Shown here piece by piece: positions 50,229 to 59,145 of a DNA stretch of 64,000 nucleotides. The position numbers and the translations under genes were made by a program. The DNA is from RUG11237 sp045119215 (lineage in GTDB: Bacteria; Bacillota; Clostridia; Lachnospirales; Lachnospiraceae), in contig JBGVDD010000098.1 of assembly GCA_045119215.1 (NCBI GenBank), positions 96,445 through 160,444 on the forward strand, in the 5' to 3' direction. Under the pieces are notes generated by a model. It did not search any database, had not been told where the DNA came from, and saw only the letters and a list, made by a program, of their open reading frames with translations. Position 1 is the first letter of the stretch. Every line of letters begins with the position of its first letter.

Positions 50229-51045
50229 GTTTACCTCAATCATACGCAGCTTGGTGGTAAGTATTGCCACAGTATGTTTTCTGACACTGCAAATCTGTAT
50301 GGTATGTAATCTGGTTTTATATCATCAGAAATTTATTCAGCAAACCACGGTTCAGAGTGGTTATGGGATGGAAAGAATCAATGAGTTTGAGAAAGAATGG
50401 AAAAAACTCTTGGATAATAGAGGGATTGGATCAGATTTTGGAATGGAGTATGTGGATACCACCATATTGTATACCACCTACCTCAATGGATGGAACTGGT
50501 CTGACCAAAAGAAGGAGGAAGAAGCTGCAAAGTTTCAAAATTCCATAGAAAATGAAGTGAAACTATATCTAAGCTACCAGGGAGTAGAAGATGAAGCTGT
50601 CTGTGGGAAAATTGCAGAAGAATTTGCTCAAGAAACCAGCATTTTGTATAAAAATTATGTTTTCCCTGAAATGGTTGAAACATATGGACAGTTAGTAGAA
50701 AAAAGAAAGCCTATGTTATGGTATGTCAGTGGTATGTGCCTTGGCTGTATCATAGTTTCGCTTCTATATGTATTTGTCACAGATAAAACAAAATTTCGGA
50801 GGATTGATTTTGTAAGACAGATGGTGTTGTATGCTTTGCCGGCACTTTGTGTTGTTTTGTGTATGATATGTTATGAAATTTATGTTTTTTGTGGAAACCT
50901 TGAGAATGAATATATCATCAAGATATGGAAATTAATTCAGATGAGGATGATACTGACAGGAATCATCTTTGTAATGTTTGACGGGGTATGTGCCTTGGGA
51001 CTTCACAGGATGTTTCGTAGAGAACTTAAGAAAAATCAGGAGTAG
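50218..51045 (+). CDS. Hypothetical membrane protein linking sortase and capsule genes
   Basis: 275 residues. One hydrophobic segment near the N-terminus (about 9-35), an extracellular region of about 130 residues rich in charged and aromatic residues, then three more membrane segments (about 168-188, 200-223, 243-262) and a basic cytoplasmic tail. I do not recognise a family or a catalytic motif. It overlaps the sortase gene by 11 bases and ends 5 bases before the CpsB phosphatase gene, so it is translated with both and may help in surface assembly; that role is an inference. Confidence 0.72.
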   Translation: MKIKFTSIIRSLVVSIATVCFLTLQICMVCNLVLYHQKFIQQTTVQSGYGMERINEFEKEWKKLLDNRGIGSDFGMEYVDTTILYTTYLNGWNWSDQKKEEEAAKFQNSIENEVKLYLSYQGVEDEAVCGKIAEEFAQETSILYKNYVFPEMVETYGQLVEKRKPMLWYVSGMCLGCIIVSLLYVFVTDKTKFRRIDFVRQMVLYALPALCVVLCMICYEIYVFCGNLENEYIIKIWKLIQMRMILTGIIFVMFDGVCALGLHRMFRRELKKNQE

Positions 51046-51050
51046 TAAAA

Positions 51051-51785
51051 ATGTATGAAGGTATGTTTTATGTAGATTTACACAGTCATATTTTATGGGG
51101 AGTGGATGATGGTGCAAAAGACAAAGAGATGAGCCGGGAAATGCTAAAGATGGCATATGACCAGGGGATTCGTACAATCTTAGCTACCAGTCACAGTTAC
51201 CCCAATGACAGTAGCAGGAAACATGAAAAAATAACAGAGCGAGCACAAGAACTAAATCAGATGGCACAGGAAATTGATGTAAATTTTCATGTATTTATAG
51301 GAAATGAAATTCTGTATCGTGAAAGCATCGTGGAAGAATTAGAAAACAACATGGTACATACGTTAGCAGGCAGTCAGTATGTATTGGTAGAATTCCTGCC
51401 GGGAGAACATTACAGACGAATTTTACATGGAGTACAAAGTCTGGTGGAATATGGTTACTGTCCAATCATTGCTCATATAGAAAGAGTACGTACTTTAGTG
51501 AAAGAAAAAAAACACATACAGGAATTGATCCAGGCAGGTGCCTATATGCAGATGAATGCGGGAAGCCTGTTAGGCTCTATATTCCATAGAGAAACAAGAA
51601 ATTTATATAAGCTAATTTCAGAGGGTTATGTTCATTTTTTAGGAAGTGACTGTCATAACACCACCAGCCGTCCTCCAGTGATGGAGCAGGCAATTAAAAA
51701 ATTGAGAAAGAAAATACCAGAAGATATTTTAAAGGATGTATTAGAAAACAATCCGGAAAGTCTTCTGCATAAGGAGTACATATAA
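51051..51785 (+). CDS. Capsular polysaccharide tyrosine-protein phosphatase CpsB/YwqE-like
   Basis: 244 residues, PHP-domain fold. The metal-binding DLHSHILWGVDDGAKD near the start, ATSHSYP, LVEFLPGE, PIIAHIERV and FLGSDCHN (remaining metal ligands) are the CpsB family motifs. It is a manganese-dependent phosphotyrosine phosphatase that reverses the action of the BY-kinase encoded two genes later and so controls polymer length. CAGGAG precedes the ATG. This is the first recognisable capsule-regulation gene of the operon. Confidence 0.93.
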   Translation: MYEGMFYVDLHSHILWGVDDGAKDKEMSREMLKMAYDQGIRTILATSHSYPNDSSRKHEKITERAQELNQMAQEIDVNFHVFIGNEILYRESIVEELENNMVHTLAGSQYVLVEFLPGEHYRRILHGVQSLVEYGYCPIIAHIERVRTLVKEKKHIQELIQAGAYMQMNAGSLLGSIFHRETRNLYKLISEGYVHFLGSDCHNTTSRPPVMEQAIKKLRKKIPEDILKDVLENNPESLLHKEYI

Positions 51786-51786
51786 A

Positions 51787-52533
51787 ATGAATGAGAATCG
51801 CAATGACACAATTGAAATCGACATCAAAGAGATACTGATGCTTTTGTGGCAAAAGGCCGGATTTATTCTGGCATTTACTGTTGTGACTACATTACTTACA
51901 GGATTAATCAGCATTTATGCCATTACGCCACAGTATTCAGCAACCTCTAAAATATATATTTTGACCAACTCAGATTCCATGGTGAACCTGGGTGATTTGC
52001 AGTTGGGAAGCAGTCTGGCATCAGATTACACAGAAATCATCAAGATTCGTCCGGTGTTAGAAAAAGTAGCAAAAAATTTAAAGTTAGAAATTTCTTATGA
52101 AGAATTATTAGAATGTGTGTCCATTACCAACCCGGAAGACACACGAATTTTGAACATCAATGTCACTTATCCAGACCCGGTACTGGCAAAGAAACTGGCA
52201 GACGAGGTTTCTTTAGTGGCAAGAAAACAGATTGTGGAAATTATGCATGCAGAAGAACCTACTGTGGTAGAGGCTGCAGTGATTCCCGAGCATCAGAGCA
52301 GCCCTAATAATATAAAAAACATATGTTTAGGTTTTATTTTGGGACTTGTGTTATCCGCTTCTTTTGTGGTGATTGTATACATCATGGATGACACCATCCA
52401 GAACGGTGATGATGTGGAGAAATATCTGGGACTTAATCTACTAGGTTCTATTCCGGAAGAGGGTGGAACAGACAACTCCGAGAAAAAAGACAAAAAGAAG
52501 AGAAGAATGGGTATCAGAAAGGGGTCACTATGA
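51787..52533 (+). CDS. Wzz-type chain length determinant / BY-kinase activator (CapA/CpsC)
   Basis: 248 residues. The N-terminal cytoplasmic Wzz motif IDIKEILMLLWQKAG is followed by TM1 (about 27-47), a coiled extracellular domain (ATSKIYILTNSDS) and TM2 (about 178-200). A Lys-rich cytoplasmic tail then contacts the kinase. The protein activates the partner kinase and sets polysaccharide chain length. It starts one base after the CpsB stop and overlaps the kinase gene by 4 bases (ATGA). Confidence 0.92.
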   Translation: MNENRNDTIEIDIKEILMLLWQKAGFILAFTVVTTLLTGLISIYAITPQYSATSKIYILTNSDSMVNLGDLQLGSSLASDYTEIIKIRPVLEKVAKNLKLEISYEELLECVSITNPEDTRILNINVTYPDPVLAKKLADEVSLVARKQIVEIMHAEEPTVVEAAVIPEHQSSPNNIKNICLGFILGLVLSASFVVIVYIMDDTIQNGDDVEKYLGLNLLGSIPEEGGTDNSEKKDKKKRRMGIRKGSL

Positions 52534-53258
52534 AGATAACGCTGGAAAAATTAGAAGAATTAAGCTATGCAAAAAAAGAGGCTTTTCATTATTTAAGGAC
52601 CAACCTTAGCTTTTGCGGTGACAATATCAAAAGTATTGTGTTCACCAGTTGTACACCGGATGAAGGTAAAAGTTCTACCGTAATGGAACTGGCTCGTTCC
52701 ATGGCAGAGGATGGAGAAAAGGTGTTGCTTATTGATGCAGATTTAAGAAAATCTGTGCTGGTAGGAAGATATCATGCCAGAAAACAAGATAAACAGGACA
52801 AACAAGGTAAGGCAATTCTTGGAATGTCCCACTATCTTTCCGGACAGGCAAAGTTAGAGCAGGTAGTTTATGAAACCAATGTGGAGGGTGTGGATATTAT
52901 TTTTGCAGGTCATACCACCCCCAATCCAACCGCATTGTTGGGAAACCATTATTTCGATGACTTGATAGCTTATGGGAAAGAACATTATGACAGAATCCTC
53001 ATCGACAGCCCTCCACTGGGCTCTGTGATTGATACCGCCATTATGGCACCTAAATGCGATGGAGCAGTGATTGTCATTGAGGCAAATAAGTGTAGCTACC
53101 GGTTTGTGCAAGATATTCAGAAACAGTTACAGGTGACTGGATGCCATATTTTAGGCACGGTGTTAAACAAAGTAAAATCCGGAAAAGGAAGCTACTATAA
53201 TCGCTATTATAAAGGCTATTACAAGGGTTACTATAGCCACTATGGACAGGAAGAGTAA
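52530..53258 (+). CDS. Bacterial tyrosine kinase CpsD/CapB-like
   Basis: 242 residues. The BY-kinase motifs are Walker A SCTPDEGKSST (near 42-52), Walker A' LLIDADLRK and Walker B ILIDSPP. The C-terminus is a Tyr cluster of eight or more Tyr (YYNRYYKGYYKGYYSHYG), the autophosphorylation tail. With the Wzz-like protein before it, it forms the cytoplasmic phosphorylation switch of polysaccharide export, undone by CpsB. Repeat fragment copy 5 follows its stop codon. Confidence 0.94.
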   Translation: MKITLEKLEELSYAKKEAFHYLRTNLSFCGDNIKSIVFTSCTPDEGKSSTVMELARSMAEDGEKVLLIDADLRKSVLVGRYHARKQDKQDKQGKAILGMSHYLSGQAKLEQVVYETNVEGVDIIFAGHTTPNPTALLGNHYFDDLIAYGKEHYDRILIDSPPLGSVIDTAIMAPKCDGAVIVIEANKCSYRFVQDIQKQLQVTGCHILGTVLNKVKSGKGSYYNRYYKGYYKGYYSHYGQEE

Positions 53259-53287
53259 GCATTTGACATGTGTAAGCATTGACTGAA
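53259..53287 (+). repeat. Remnant of the dispersed structured repeat (copy 5)
   Basis: TTTGACATGTGTAAGCATTGAC corresponds to the loop and right arm of the middle hairpin (consensus TTTTGCATGCGTAAGCATTGACC) with a few changes. It lacks the rest of the element and lies in the 69-base gap between the kinase and sugar transferase genes. The short match makes this tentative. Confidence 0.5.
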
Positions 53288-53327
53288 GAAAACAGGGTTA
53301 TAAAGGTAAAAAGAGGAGAAGATTTGT

Positions 53328-54728
53328 ATGGAAAGAAAACAAATTACAAACACGGCAAAGCTATTGATTTGTACCTGGAATATTGGAGTTTTTGTATTGG
53401 TATGGTTAGGGTACTATAATAGCTTTGCATTCGACAGATATCTAAGACTAGGTGGTGCTGTCACCTGCTTAATTTATGGTATCATATATCTATTTTTATG
53501 CAGATTATATAAATCCTTTCGCATTGCTTCTATGAGTATTTTAGAAACGGTGATTACTCAGGTAATATGTTTTGGAATTGCTGACCTTATCATGTACGTG
53601 GAGTGTGTACTGATATACAATCGGCTGGTGAATCTGATTCCAGGCATTGCGGGAGTCTGCTTCCAGTTCGCAGGCTCTCTGCTTATTGTGATGAGCTCCA
53701 AAAATTACATGATACGTCATCTTCCGGTACAGCCAACGGTTGTGATTTACGGAAAAAGCGTTTCCACCTGGGAAGTAAAGGATTTTATCCGACGTCTTTT
53801 AGAAAAATATTCCCATTTGTTTAATATAGAAAAGAGAATTTGTGAGTCAGACCTTACTTTCCAGTTGGAAGAAGAAATACAGGATTACTCCACAGTGGTT
53901 TTGTATGAAGTGAGTCATCGTATCCGCAAGAAGGTGATGCGCTGTGCTGTGGCACAGAAGAAAAATGTCTACTTTACCCCATCCATTGAAGATATTACCT
54001 TACAAGGATGTGAACAAAAGCATTTACTGGATACCCCTTTGATGAAATATGGTTATGTCTACGAGAACCTGACAGAGTACAGAGGAAAAAGACTGTTTGA
54101 TATCGGTATGTCTCTTATTATGTTGATTGTAACTTCTCCTGTTATGTTTATCACCGCCCTTCTTATTAAATTAGAAGACGGTGGTCCTGTGTTCTTTAAA
54201 CAAAATCGGTGTACGAAAGATGGTCAGGTCTTTGAGATTATAAAATTTCGAAGTATGATTGTGGATGCGGAAAAGCATGGCTTTGTCCCCTGTACCCAGG
54301 GGGATAGTCGAATCACCCGGGTAGGAAAAATTATTCGTGCAACCAGAATCGATGAGCTGCCACAGCTTATCAATATTTTCAAAGGCGACATGAGCTTTGT
54401 GGGACCAAGACCGGAACGCATAGAGCATGTGGAAAAGTATACGAAAGAGCTTCCGGAGTTTGCTTACCGCATGCGTGTAAAAGGAGGGCTCACCGGGTAT
54501 GCCCAGATTTTTGGAAAGTATAATACCACGGCATATGACAAGCTAAGGTTAGATTTAATTTACATAGAAAATCAGAGCTTTTTATTGGATTTGAAACTTA
54601 TAATGCTCACATTAAAAATCATCTTTGTACCGGAGAGTACAGAGGGATTTAGCCAGGAAAAAAGTAATCTGATTCGGGAGAAGCAGAAAGAAACCGTCTG
54701 GGAGAATGGGACAGAGAGTAAGAGGTAA
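53328..54728 (+). CDS. Priming sugar transferase (polyprenyl-phosphate glycosyl-1-phosphate transferase)
   Basis: 466 residues. Four N-terminal membrane segments (about 10-115) are followed by a CoA-binding-like domain (PTVVIYGKS) and a C-terminal bacterial sugar transferase domain from about 245: KRLFDIGMSLIMLIVTSPV (membrane segment), DGGPVFFKQNRCTKDG, FEIIKFRSM, TRIDELPQLINIFKGDMS and FVGPRPE. It moves a sugar-1-phosphate from its nucleotide to undecaprenyl phosphate, the first step of repeat-unit synthesis. GAGGAG lies before the ATG. Confidence 0.94.
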   Translation: MERKQITNTAKLLICTWNIGVFVLVWLGYYNSFAFDRYLRLGGAVTCLIYGIIYLFLCRLYKSFRIASMSILETVITQVICFGIADLIMYVECVLIYNRLVNLIPGIAGVCFQFAGSLLIVMSSKNYMIRHLPVQPTVVIYGKSVSTWEVKDFIRRLLEKYSHLFNIEKRICESDLTFQLEEEIQDYSTVVLYEVSHRIRKKVMRCAVAQKKNVYFTPSIEDITLQGCEQKHLLDTPLMKYGYVYENLTEYRGKRLFDIGMSLIMLIVTSPVMFITALLIKLEDGGPVFFKQNRCTKDGQVFEIIKFRSMIVDAEKHGFVPCTQGDSRITRVGKIIRATRIDELPQLINIFKGDMSFVGPRPERIEHVEKYTKELPEFAYRMRVKGGLTGYAQIFGKYNTTAYDKLRLDLIYIENQSFLLDLKLIMLTLKIIFVPESTEGFSQEKSNLIREKQKETVWENGTESKR

Positions 54729-54731
54729 GGG

Positions 54732-55832
54732 ATGATGAAGAAAGTTTTAGTGATGGTGAACCGGGATTTTGTGCTATACAATTTCCGGATTGAACTGGTG
54801 GAAGAACTGTTAAAAGAAAACTACGAAGTGTACATATGCCTGCCTTACGGAGAAAAAGTGGAGCTTATGACCAAGATGGGTTGTAAATTTGTTCCGGTTA
54901 CCATTGACAAGCGGGGCACCAATCCATTGAAAGATATTAAGCTCATCAGGGAATACAAAAGAATTTTACAGGAAGTGAAACCGGATATGCTGCTTACCTA
55001 TACCACAAAGGTGAACATCTACGCCGGAATTCTGGCAGGAAGGATGAAGATTCCCTATCTGATGAATATTTCCGGTCTGGGTACTGCAGTGGAATACAAA
55101 AATCCTTTGCAGGGTTTTATGATTTTTATGTACCGTATGGCGGCAAAAAATGCCAGATGTCTGTTTTTTCAGAATACAGAAAATCTCAGATTCTTTCAGG
55201 AGCACAATATGTATCAGGGAATCTGGAAGCTGCTTCCCGGTTCCGGTGTGAATGTGGAGCGGTTTTATATGATGCCATATCCCGGGGAAACAAAAGGAAT
55301 CCACTTTCTCTTTATTGCCAGGGTAATTAAGGAAAAAGGAATTGAAGAATATTTGGCAGCCGCCAGGGTAATTAAAGAGGAATATCCCAATACCTTTTTT
55401 CATGTGTTAGGTCCCTGTGACGGGGGCTATGGAGATATTCTGAAAGAGTATGAAAAACAGGGCATCATTCAGTATCATGGAATGATTCAGGACACCAGAG
55501 AATTTCTGGCAAAGTCACACTGTACCATTCACCCATCCTATTATCCGGAGGGAATGAGCAATGTGTGCTTAGAAAGTGCTGCCTGCGGCAGACCGGTGAT
55601 TACCACGGATAGAAGCGGTTGCAGAGAGACTGTAGAGGACGGTGTCACCGGCTATATTTTTCCACAAAAGGACAGAGCTGCATTGATTGACAGGGTAAGG
55701 ACATTTTTGAAACTTAGCTGGGAAGAAAAAAGGCAGATGGGACTTGCAGGGAGAAGGAAGATGGAGCAGGAGTTTGATCGGAGGATTGTGGTGGAGGAGT
55801 ATGGGAAGATGATTGAGGGAGGAGAAGGATAA
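54732..55832 (+). CDS. Glycosyltransferase, family 4 type (GT-B fold)
   Basis: 366 residues. The N-terminal GT-B domain includes YNFRIELVEELLKENYEVYICLP and TYTTKVNIYAGILAGRMKIPYL. The C-terminal domain (FLFIARVIKEKGIEEYLAAA and HPSYYPEGMSNVCLESAACGRPVITT) is the nucleotide-sugar binding region of GT4 enzymes, with the EX7E-like motif. It adds a sugar to the lipid-linked unit in the cytoplasm. It starts 3 bases after the priming enzyme gene, with adjacent ATG codons at 54732 and 54735. The sugar is unknown. Confidence 0.9.
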   Translation: MMKKVLVMVNRDFVLYNFRIELVEELLKENYEVYICLPYGEKVELMTKMGCKFVPVTIDKRGTNPLKDIKLIREYKRILQEVKPDMLLTYTTKVNIYAGILAGRMKIPYLMNISGLGTAVEYKNPLQGFMIFMYRMAAKNARCLFFQNTENLRFFQEHNMYQGIWKLLPGSGVNVERFYMMPYPGETKGIHFLFIARVIKEKGIEEYLAAARVIKEEYPNTFFHVLGPCDGGYGDILKEYEKQGIIQYHGMIQDTREFLAKSHCTIHPSYYPEGMSNVCLESAACGRPVITTDRSGCRETVEDGVTGYIFPQKDRAALIDRVRTFLKLSWEEKRQMGLAGRRKMEQEFDRRIVVEEYGKMIEGGEG

Positions 55833-55833
55833 A

Positions 55834-56745
55834 ATGGATTATAAGAAAATTATCAAAAGTAAAAAATTACGTTTGCAGATATTAAAATTATTATCCTTTA
55901 TTCCGGATAAACAGATGATACAGCTGCAATACTATATCAAGCTTCACAGGAAGTGCAACCTGAAACATCCCCAAAGATATACAGAAAAACTGCAATGGTA
56001 TAAGCTGTATTACCGTACACCACTGATGCGTCAGTGTGTAGATAAGTGGGAAGTGAGAAAATATGTGGAAGAATGTGGACTTTCGGATATTTTAATCCCT
56101 ACGGTTGGTGTATTTGACAAGGTAGAGGATATTGATTTTGAAAAACTACCTGAGAAGTTTGTGATTAAAGACACCTTAGGCGGCGGTGGAAATGAAGTGA
56201 TTATCTGTAATGATAAGCGTAAGTTTAACCAAGAAGATGCTGTTATCCGAATGAAGGAATGGCTGGCAAGAGGTACTTCCTATAAGGCTGGCGGTCGCGA
56301 ATGGGTGTATGGGGGACGGGAACATAGGGTTATTATTGAGCATTACTTGGAATCTGATGCTGAAAAAGGCGGCTTGATTGACTATAAGTTTCTTTGCTTT
56401 CAGGGAAAAGCAGAATTTTTGTATGTGATGGCAGATAGGGGAATTGGTGATAAAGCAGGATGGGGTGTTTTTACAGCAGAATTTGAAAAATTAGATGTAA
56501 TAGAAGATATCGAACCCCCATTACAGAGAGTTGTACCAAAACCTGAAAATTATGAAAAGATGATTAAAATTGCTGAGAAACTAGCCAAGCCTTTTCCAGC
56601 AGCAAGAATTGATCTCTATAATATAGAAGGAAAAATTTTATTTGGAGAAATTACTTTTTTTGATGGAAGTGGTTACATGAGCTTCGCACCGGATGAGTTT
56701 GATTTTGTGATGGGGGAGAAGTTTGTGTTGCCGGAGAGGAGATAA
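55834..56745 (+). CDS. TupA-like ATP-grasp protein
   Basis: 303 residues. The pattern HPQRYTEKLQWYKLYYRTPLMRQCVDKWEVRKYV, the glycine loop FVIKDTLGGGGNEV, IIEHYLE and FLCFQGKAEFLYVMADR is that of the TupA-like ATP-grasp family found in polysaccharide and teichuronopeptide clusters. Such proteins probably link amino acids or other acids to sugar carboxyl groups. ATG 55834, after GGAGGAGAAGG, is preferred over the longer frame from 55813, which would overlap the previous gene. Confidence 0.85.
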   Translation: MDYKKIIKSKKLRLQILKLLSFIPDKQMIQLQYYIKLHRKCNLKHPQRYTEKLQWYKLYYRTPLMRQCVDKWEVRKYVEECGLSDILIPTVGVFDKVEDIDFEKLPEKFVIKDTLGGGGNEVIICNDKRKFNQEDAVIRMKEWLARGTSYKAGGREWVYGGREHRVIIEHYLESDAEKGGLIDYKFLCFQGKAEFLYVMADRGIGDKAGWGVFTAEFEKLDVIEDIEPPLQRVVPKPENYEKMIKIAEKLAKPFPAARIDLYNIEGKILFGEITFFDGSGYMSFAPDEFDFVMGEKFVLPERR

Positions 56746-56750
56746 ATGTT

Positions 56751-57734
56751 TTGTCACAAGAAAATATAAAGTTCAGCATTATTATACCAGTTTATAATGT
56801 TGCTGATTATTTAGATGAATGTTTGCAAAGTGTATTAGTGCAAAAGTATAAAAATTTTGAGATACTTTTGATAGATGATGGTTCAACAGATGGCTCAAGT
56901 GAAATATGTGAAAATTATCAAGATAAATATTCAAACATTAGAATTATAAAACAAAAAAATTCTGGTGTAGCAGTAGCTAGAAATAAGGGATTGGACATGG
57001 CTGGCGGTCAATATATTCTTTTTATTGATCCTGATGATTTATGGCTGGAGAATGATGTGTTGGGACAAATAGCAACTATATTGAAACAAGATAAGTGTCA
57101 AATGTTGCAATTTGCATATTGTGATTTTTTAGATGTAACACAAGACTCTATAAAAAGAACGAAAAACAAAAATCAGGAATATCATGCGGTAAGTCTTAAA
57201 GAATTGATTGACAATAATGTTGATATCAAAACTAGCTTATGGACTAAGGTATTTGAGAGGAATTTTTTGGAAGAAAATCATATTAGAATGGATGCAAAAT
57301 TAAGAAGCTCTGAAGATATAGATTTTTCATTTAAAGCTTGGATGTACTTGGAGAGAGTGTCTGTTATTTCTAATGTTTTTTATGGTTATCGTATTCGAAG
57401 GGGCTCACTTTCGGTTGATGCACTGGCTTCAATTTGGCGAAGACGTATCATTGAAAGATGGGCGCACTATGAATATATGAGTTTAGAGTCTGAACTGAAA
57501 GATTATATAATGTCAAAACTTGCATACCAATATTTGATTATGGTTAGTAAAATACCTAGGATTGAAAGTAAAGAGGAACGAAAAGAAATTTATAAATTTG
57601 CAAAAGAAAAAAAATACTTATTAAAATATGTAAAAGGAAGAAAGGCGAAAATAATGGCTGGTGTATGTAAATTAACAGGCATTACTTTGGCAACATATTT
57701 ATTTTACATAATAAATCTTGTGAAAAAAAGATAA
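56751..57734 (+). CDS. Glycosyltransferase family 2 (GT-A fold)
   Basis: 327 residues. The GT2 pattern is clear: FSIIIPVYNVADYLDECLQSVL at the N-terminus, ILLIDDGSTDGS, NSGVAVARNKGLDMAGGQYILFIDPDDLW (DxD near 90) and a helical C-terminal part with a hydrophobic end. It should add one sugar of the repeat unit. The start is TTG 56751, with AGAGGAG about 9 bases upstream; an ATG at 56746 in another frame gives only a short peptide. Base composition turns more A/T-rich from here on, suggesting a replaceable, serotype-like segment. Confidence 0.9.
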   Translation: MSQENIKFSIIIPVYNVADYLDECLQSVLVQKYKNFEILLIDDGSTDGSSEICENYQDKYSNIRIIKQKNSGVAVARNKGLDMAGGQYILFIDPDDLWLENDVLGQIATILKQDKCQMLQFAYCDFLDVTQDSIKRTKNKNQEYHAVSLKELIDNNVDIKTSLWTKVFERNFLEENHIRMDAKLRSSEDIDFSFKAWMYLERVSVISNVFYGYRIRRGSLSVDALASIWRRRIIERWAHYEYMSLESELKDYIMSKLAYQYLIMVSKIPRIESKEERKEIYKFAKEKKYLLKYVKGRKAKIMAGVCKLTGITLATYLFYIINLVKKR

Positions 57735-57783
57735 ATTGTAAATGTAAAAGACATGAAAAAAGTAGGAAGGAATAACAACAATA

Positions 57784-59100
57784 ATGAAAGCCTTAGTGTA
57801 CTTATATTTTGTAGAAAGTTTAGTACTGTATTATCTGGTTACAATGGGTTTGTTTCATGAAAACAATCCGGTATATTCAGCTGTATTTATGAGCATAGCT
57901 TCTTTTGAATTTCTATATTTTTTCTATAAAAAGAACAAAAAGACAAATGACGTTGCTATGGTGTGGATTTTTTTTCTTGCTATTATTACACGGATTGCAA
58001 TTATAAACTATGATATTTACGTTTCACAGATAGTAATGGCAGATTCACCCGATTATAGAGCGGCAGCAGAAATTTTTTTCAAAACAGATGAGTTAACATT
58101 TCGGGGAAAGAAAGGTGCTGGTTTAACAATTTTTCTTATGGGGGCAATTTATAAAGTACTTGGATTTCAAAAGGTAAATATTTCGTATACCGGTTGTATG
58201 TGTTTCATGGGAGCAACCTATTTGACAAATGAGATTCTAAAAAAAATGGAAATAAAGAACAAGTACAGATATGGCTGTATGATATGGATGCTTTTTACAC
58301 CACAAAATCTGCTTATTACCAGTCTAAGTAATCGAGAAGGGTATATTATTTTTTTAATTGCTTTATCAATTTTCTATTTATTTTTATGGTGGGAAAAAGG
58401 AAAATTTTCATACATTGTAAAAGGGATAGTGGCGGCTTGTGTGGGAATGTGTCTTCATTCAGGCGTTGTAGCCGTTTTAGTTGCTTACTTAATTTTCCTG
58501 CTTTTTTATGATAGAAAAGAAGAAAGCTTTTGTATAAAGTGGAATATTTGCTTTAGATTTGCAATTATATCAGCTATATTTTTGATAATATTTGCCCAAA
58601 TAGGAGATTCAATATTTTATAAATTTGGAAATATCCAAGAAATTAGCGATATTTCAGATAGGGCATGGACTAGTGTTCGAGGAGGTTCGGGATATGTACT
58701 ACCTGGAAATGGGGCAAGTTCTTTGGGCGAAATACTCTTATATACTCCAATTAGGGCAATTTATTTCATGTTTTCGCCTATGCCAAAATATTGGAGGGGA
58801 ATGGGGGATGTTATTGCTTTTCTTCTTTGTAGTGTACCTCATATTATAGGGGGGATACTTTTTATTAAACGAGTAGTTTATGAAAAAATTAAGGATAGGA
58901 GAAGAAGTTTTTTAATCCCTATTTTTTTGGCAGTCGTAGCGTGTTCAATTATGTTTGGATGGGGAGTAAGCAATGCAGGAACAGCAATAAGGCATAGAGA
59001 TAAATTTTTGTGTCTGTCTGTAATTGTATTAGCCCTCGAATTAGACATGAGAAAAGATATAAAGGGTAACAAAAAATATGATAGAACAGAGGAAATTTAA
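57784..59100 (+). CDS. Polytopic membrane protein, probable polysaccharide polymerase (Wzy-like)
   Basis: 438 residues with about ten to twelve hydrophobic segments and a large extracellular loop with VRGGSGYVLPGNGAS (about 297-311). No glycosyltransferase-2 motif is visible, and no clear family signature. Its place between glycosyltransferases and the flippase, and the absence of any other candidate, make Wzy-type polymerase the best guess; a GT-C membrane glycosyltransferase is the alternative. Confidence 0.62.
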   Translation: MKALVYLYFVESLVLYYLVTMGLFHENNPVYSAVFMSIASFEFLYFFYKKNKKTNDVAMVWIFFLAIITRIAIINYDIYVSQIVMADSPDYRAAAEIFFKTDELTFRGKKGAGLTIFLMGAIYKVLGFQKVNISYTGCMCFMGATYLTNEILKKMEIKNKYRYGCMIWMLFTPQNLLITSLSNREGYIIFLIALSIFYLFLWWEKGKFSYIVKGIVAACVGMCLHSGVVAVLVAYLIFLLFYDRKEESFCIKWNICFRFAIISAIFLIIFAQIGDSIFYKFGNIQEISDISDRAWTSVRGGSGYVLPGNGASSLGEILLYTPIRAIYFMFSPMPKYWRGMGDVIAFLLCSVPHIIGGILFIKRVVYEKIKDRRRSFLIPIFLAVVACSIMFGWGVSNAGTAIRHRDKFLCLSVIVLALELDMRKDIKGNKKYDRTEEI

Positions 59101-59145
59101 TATTTATCTAGGAAAGTATATTTGGCTTTGGTAAGGAGAGGACAT

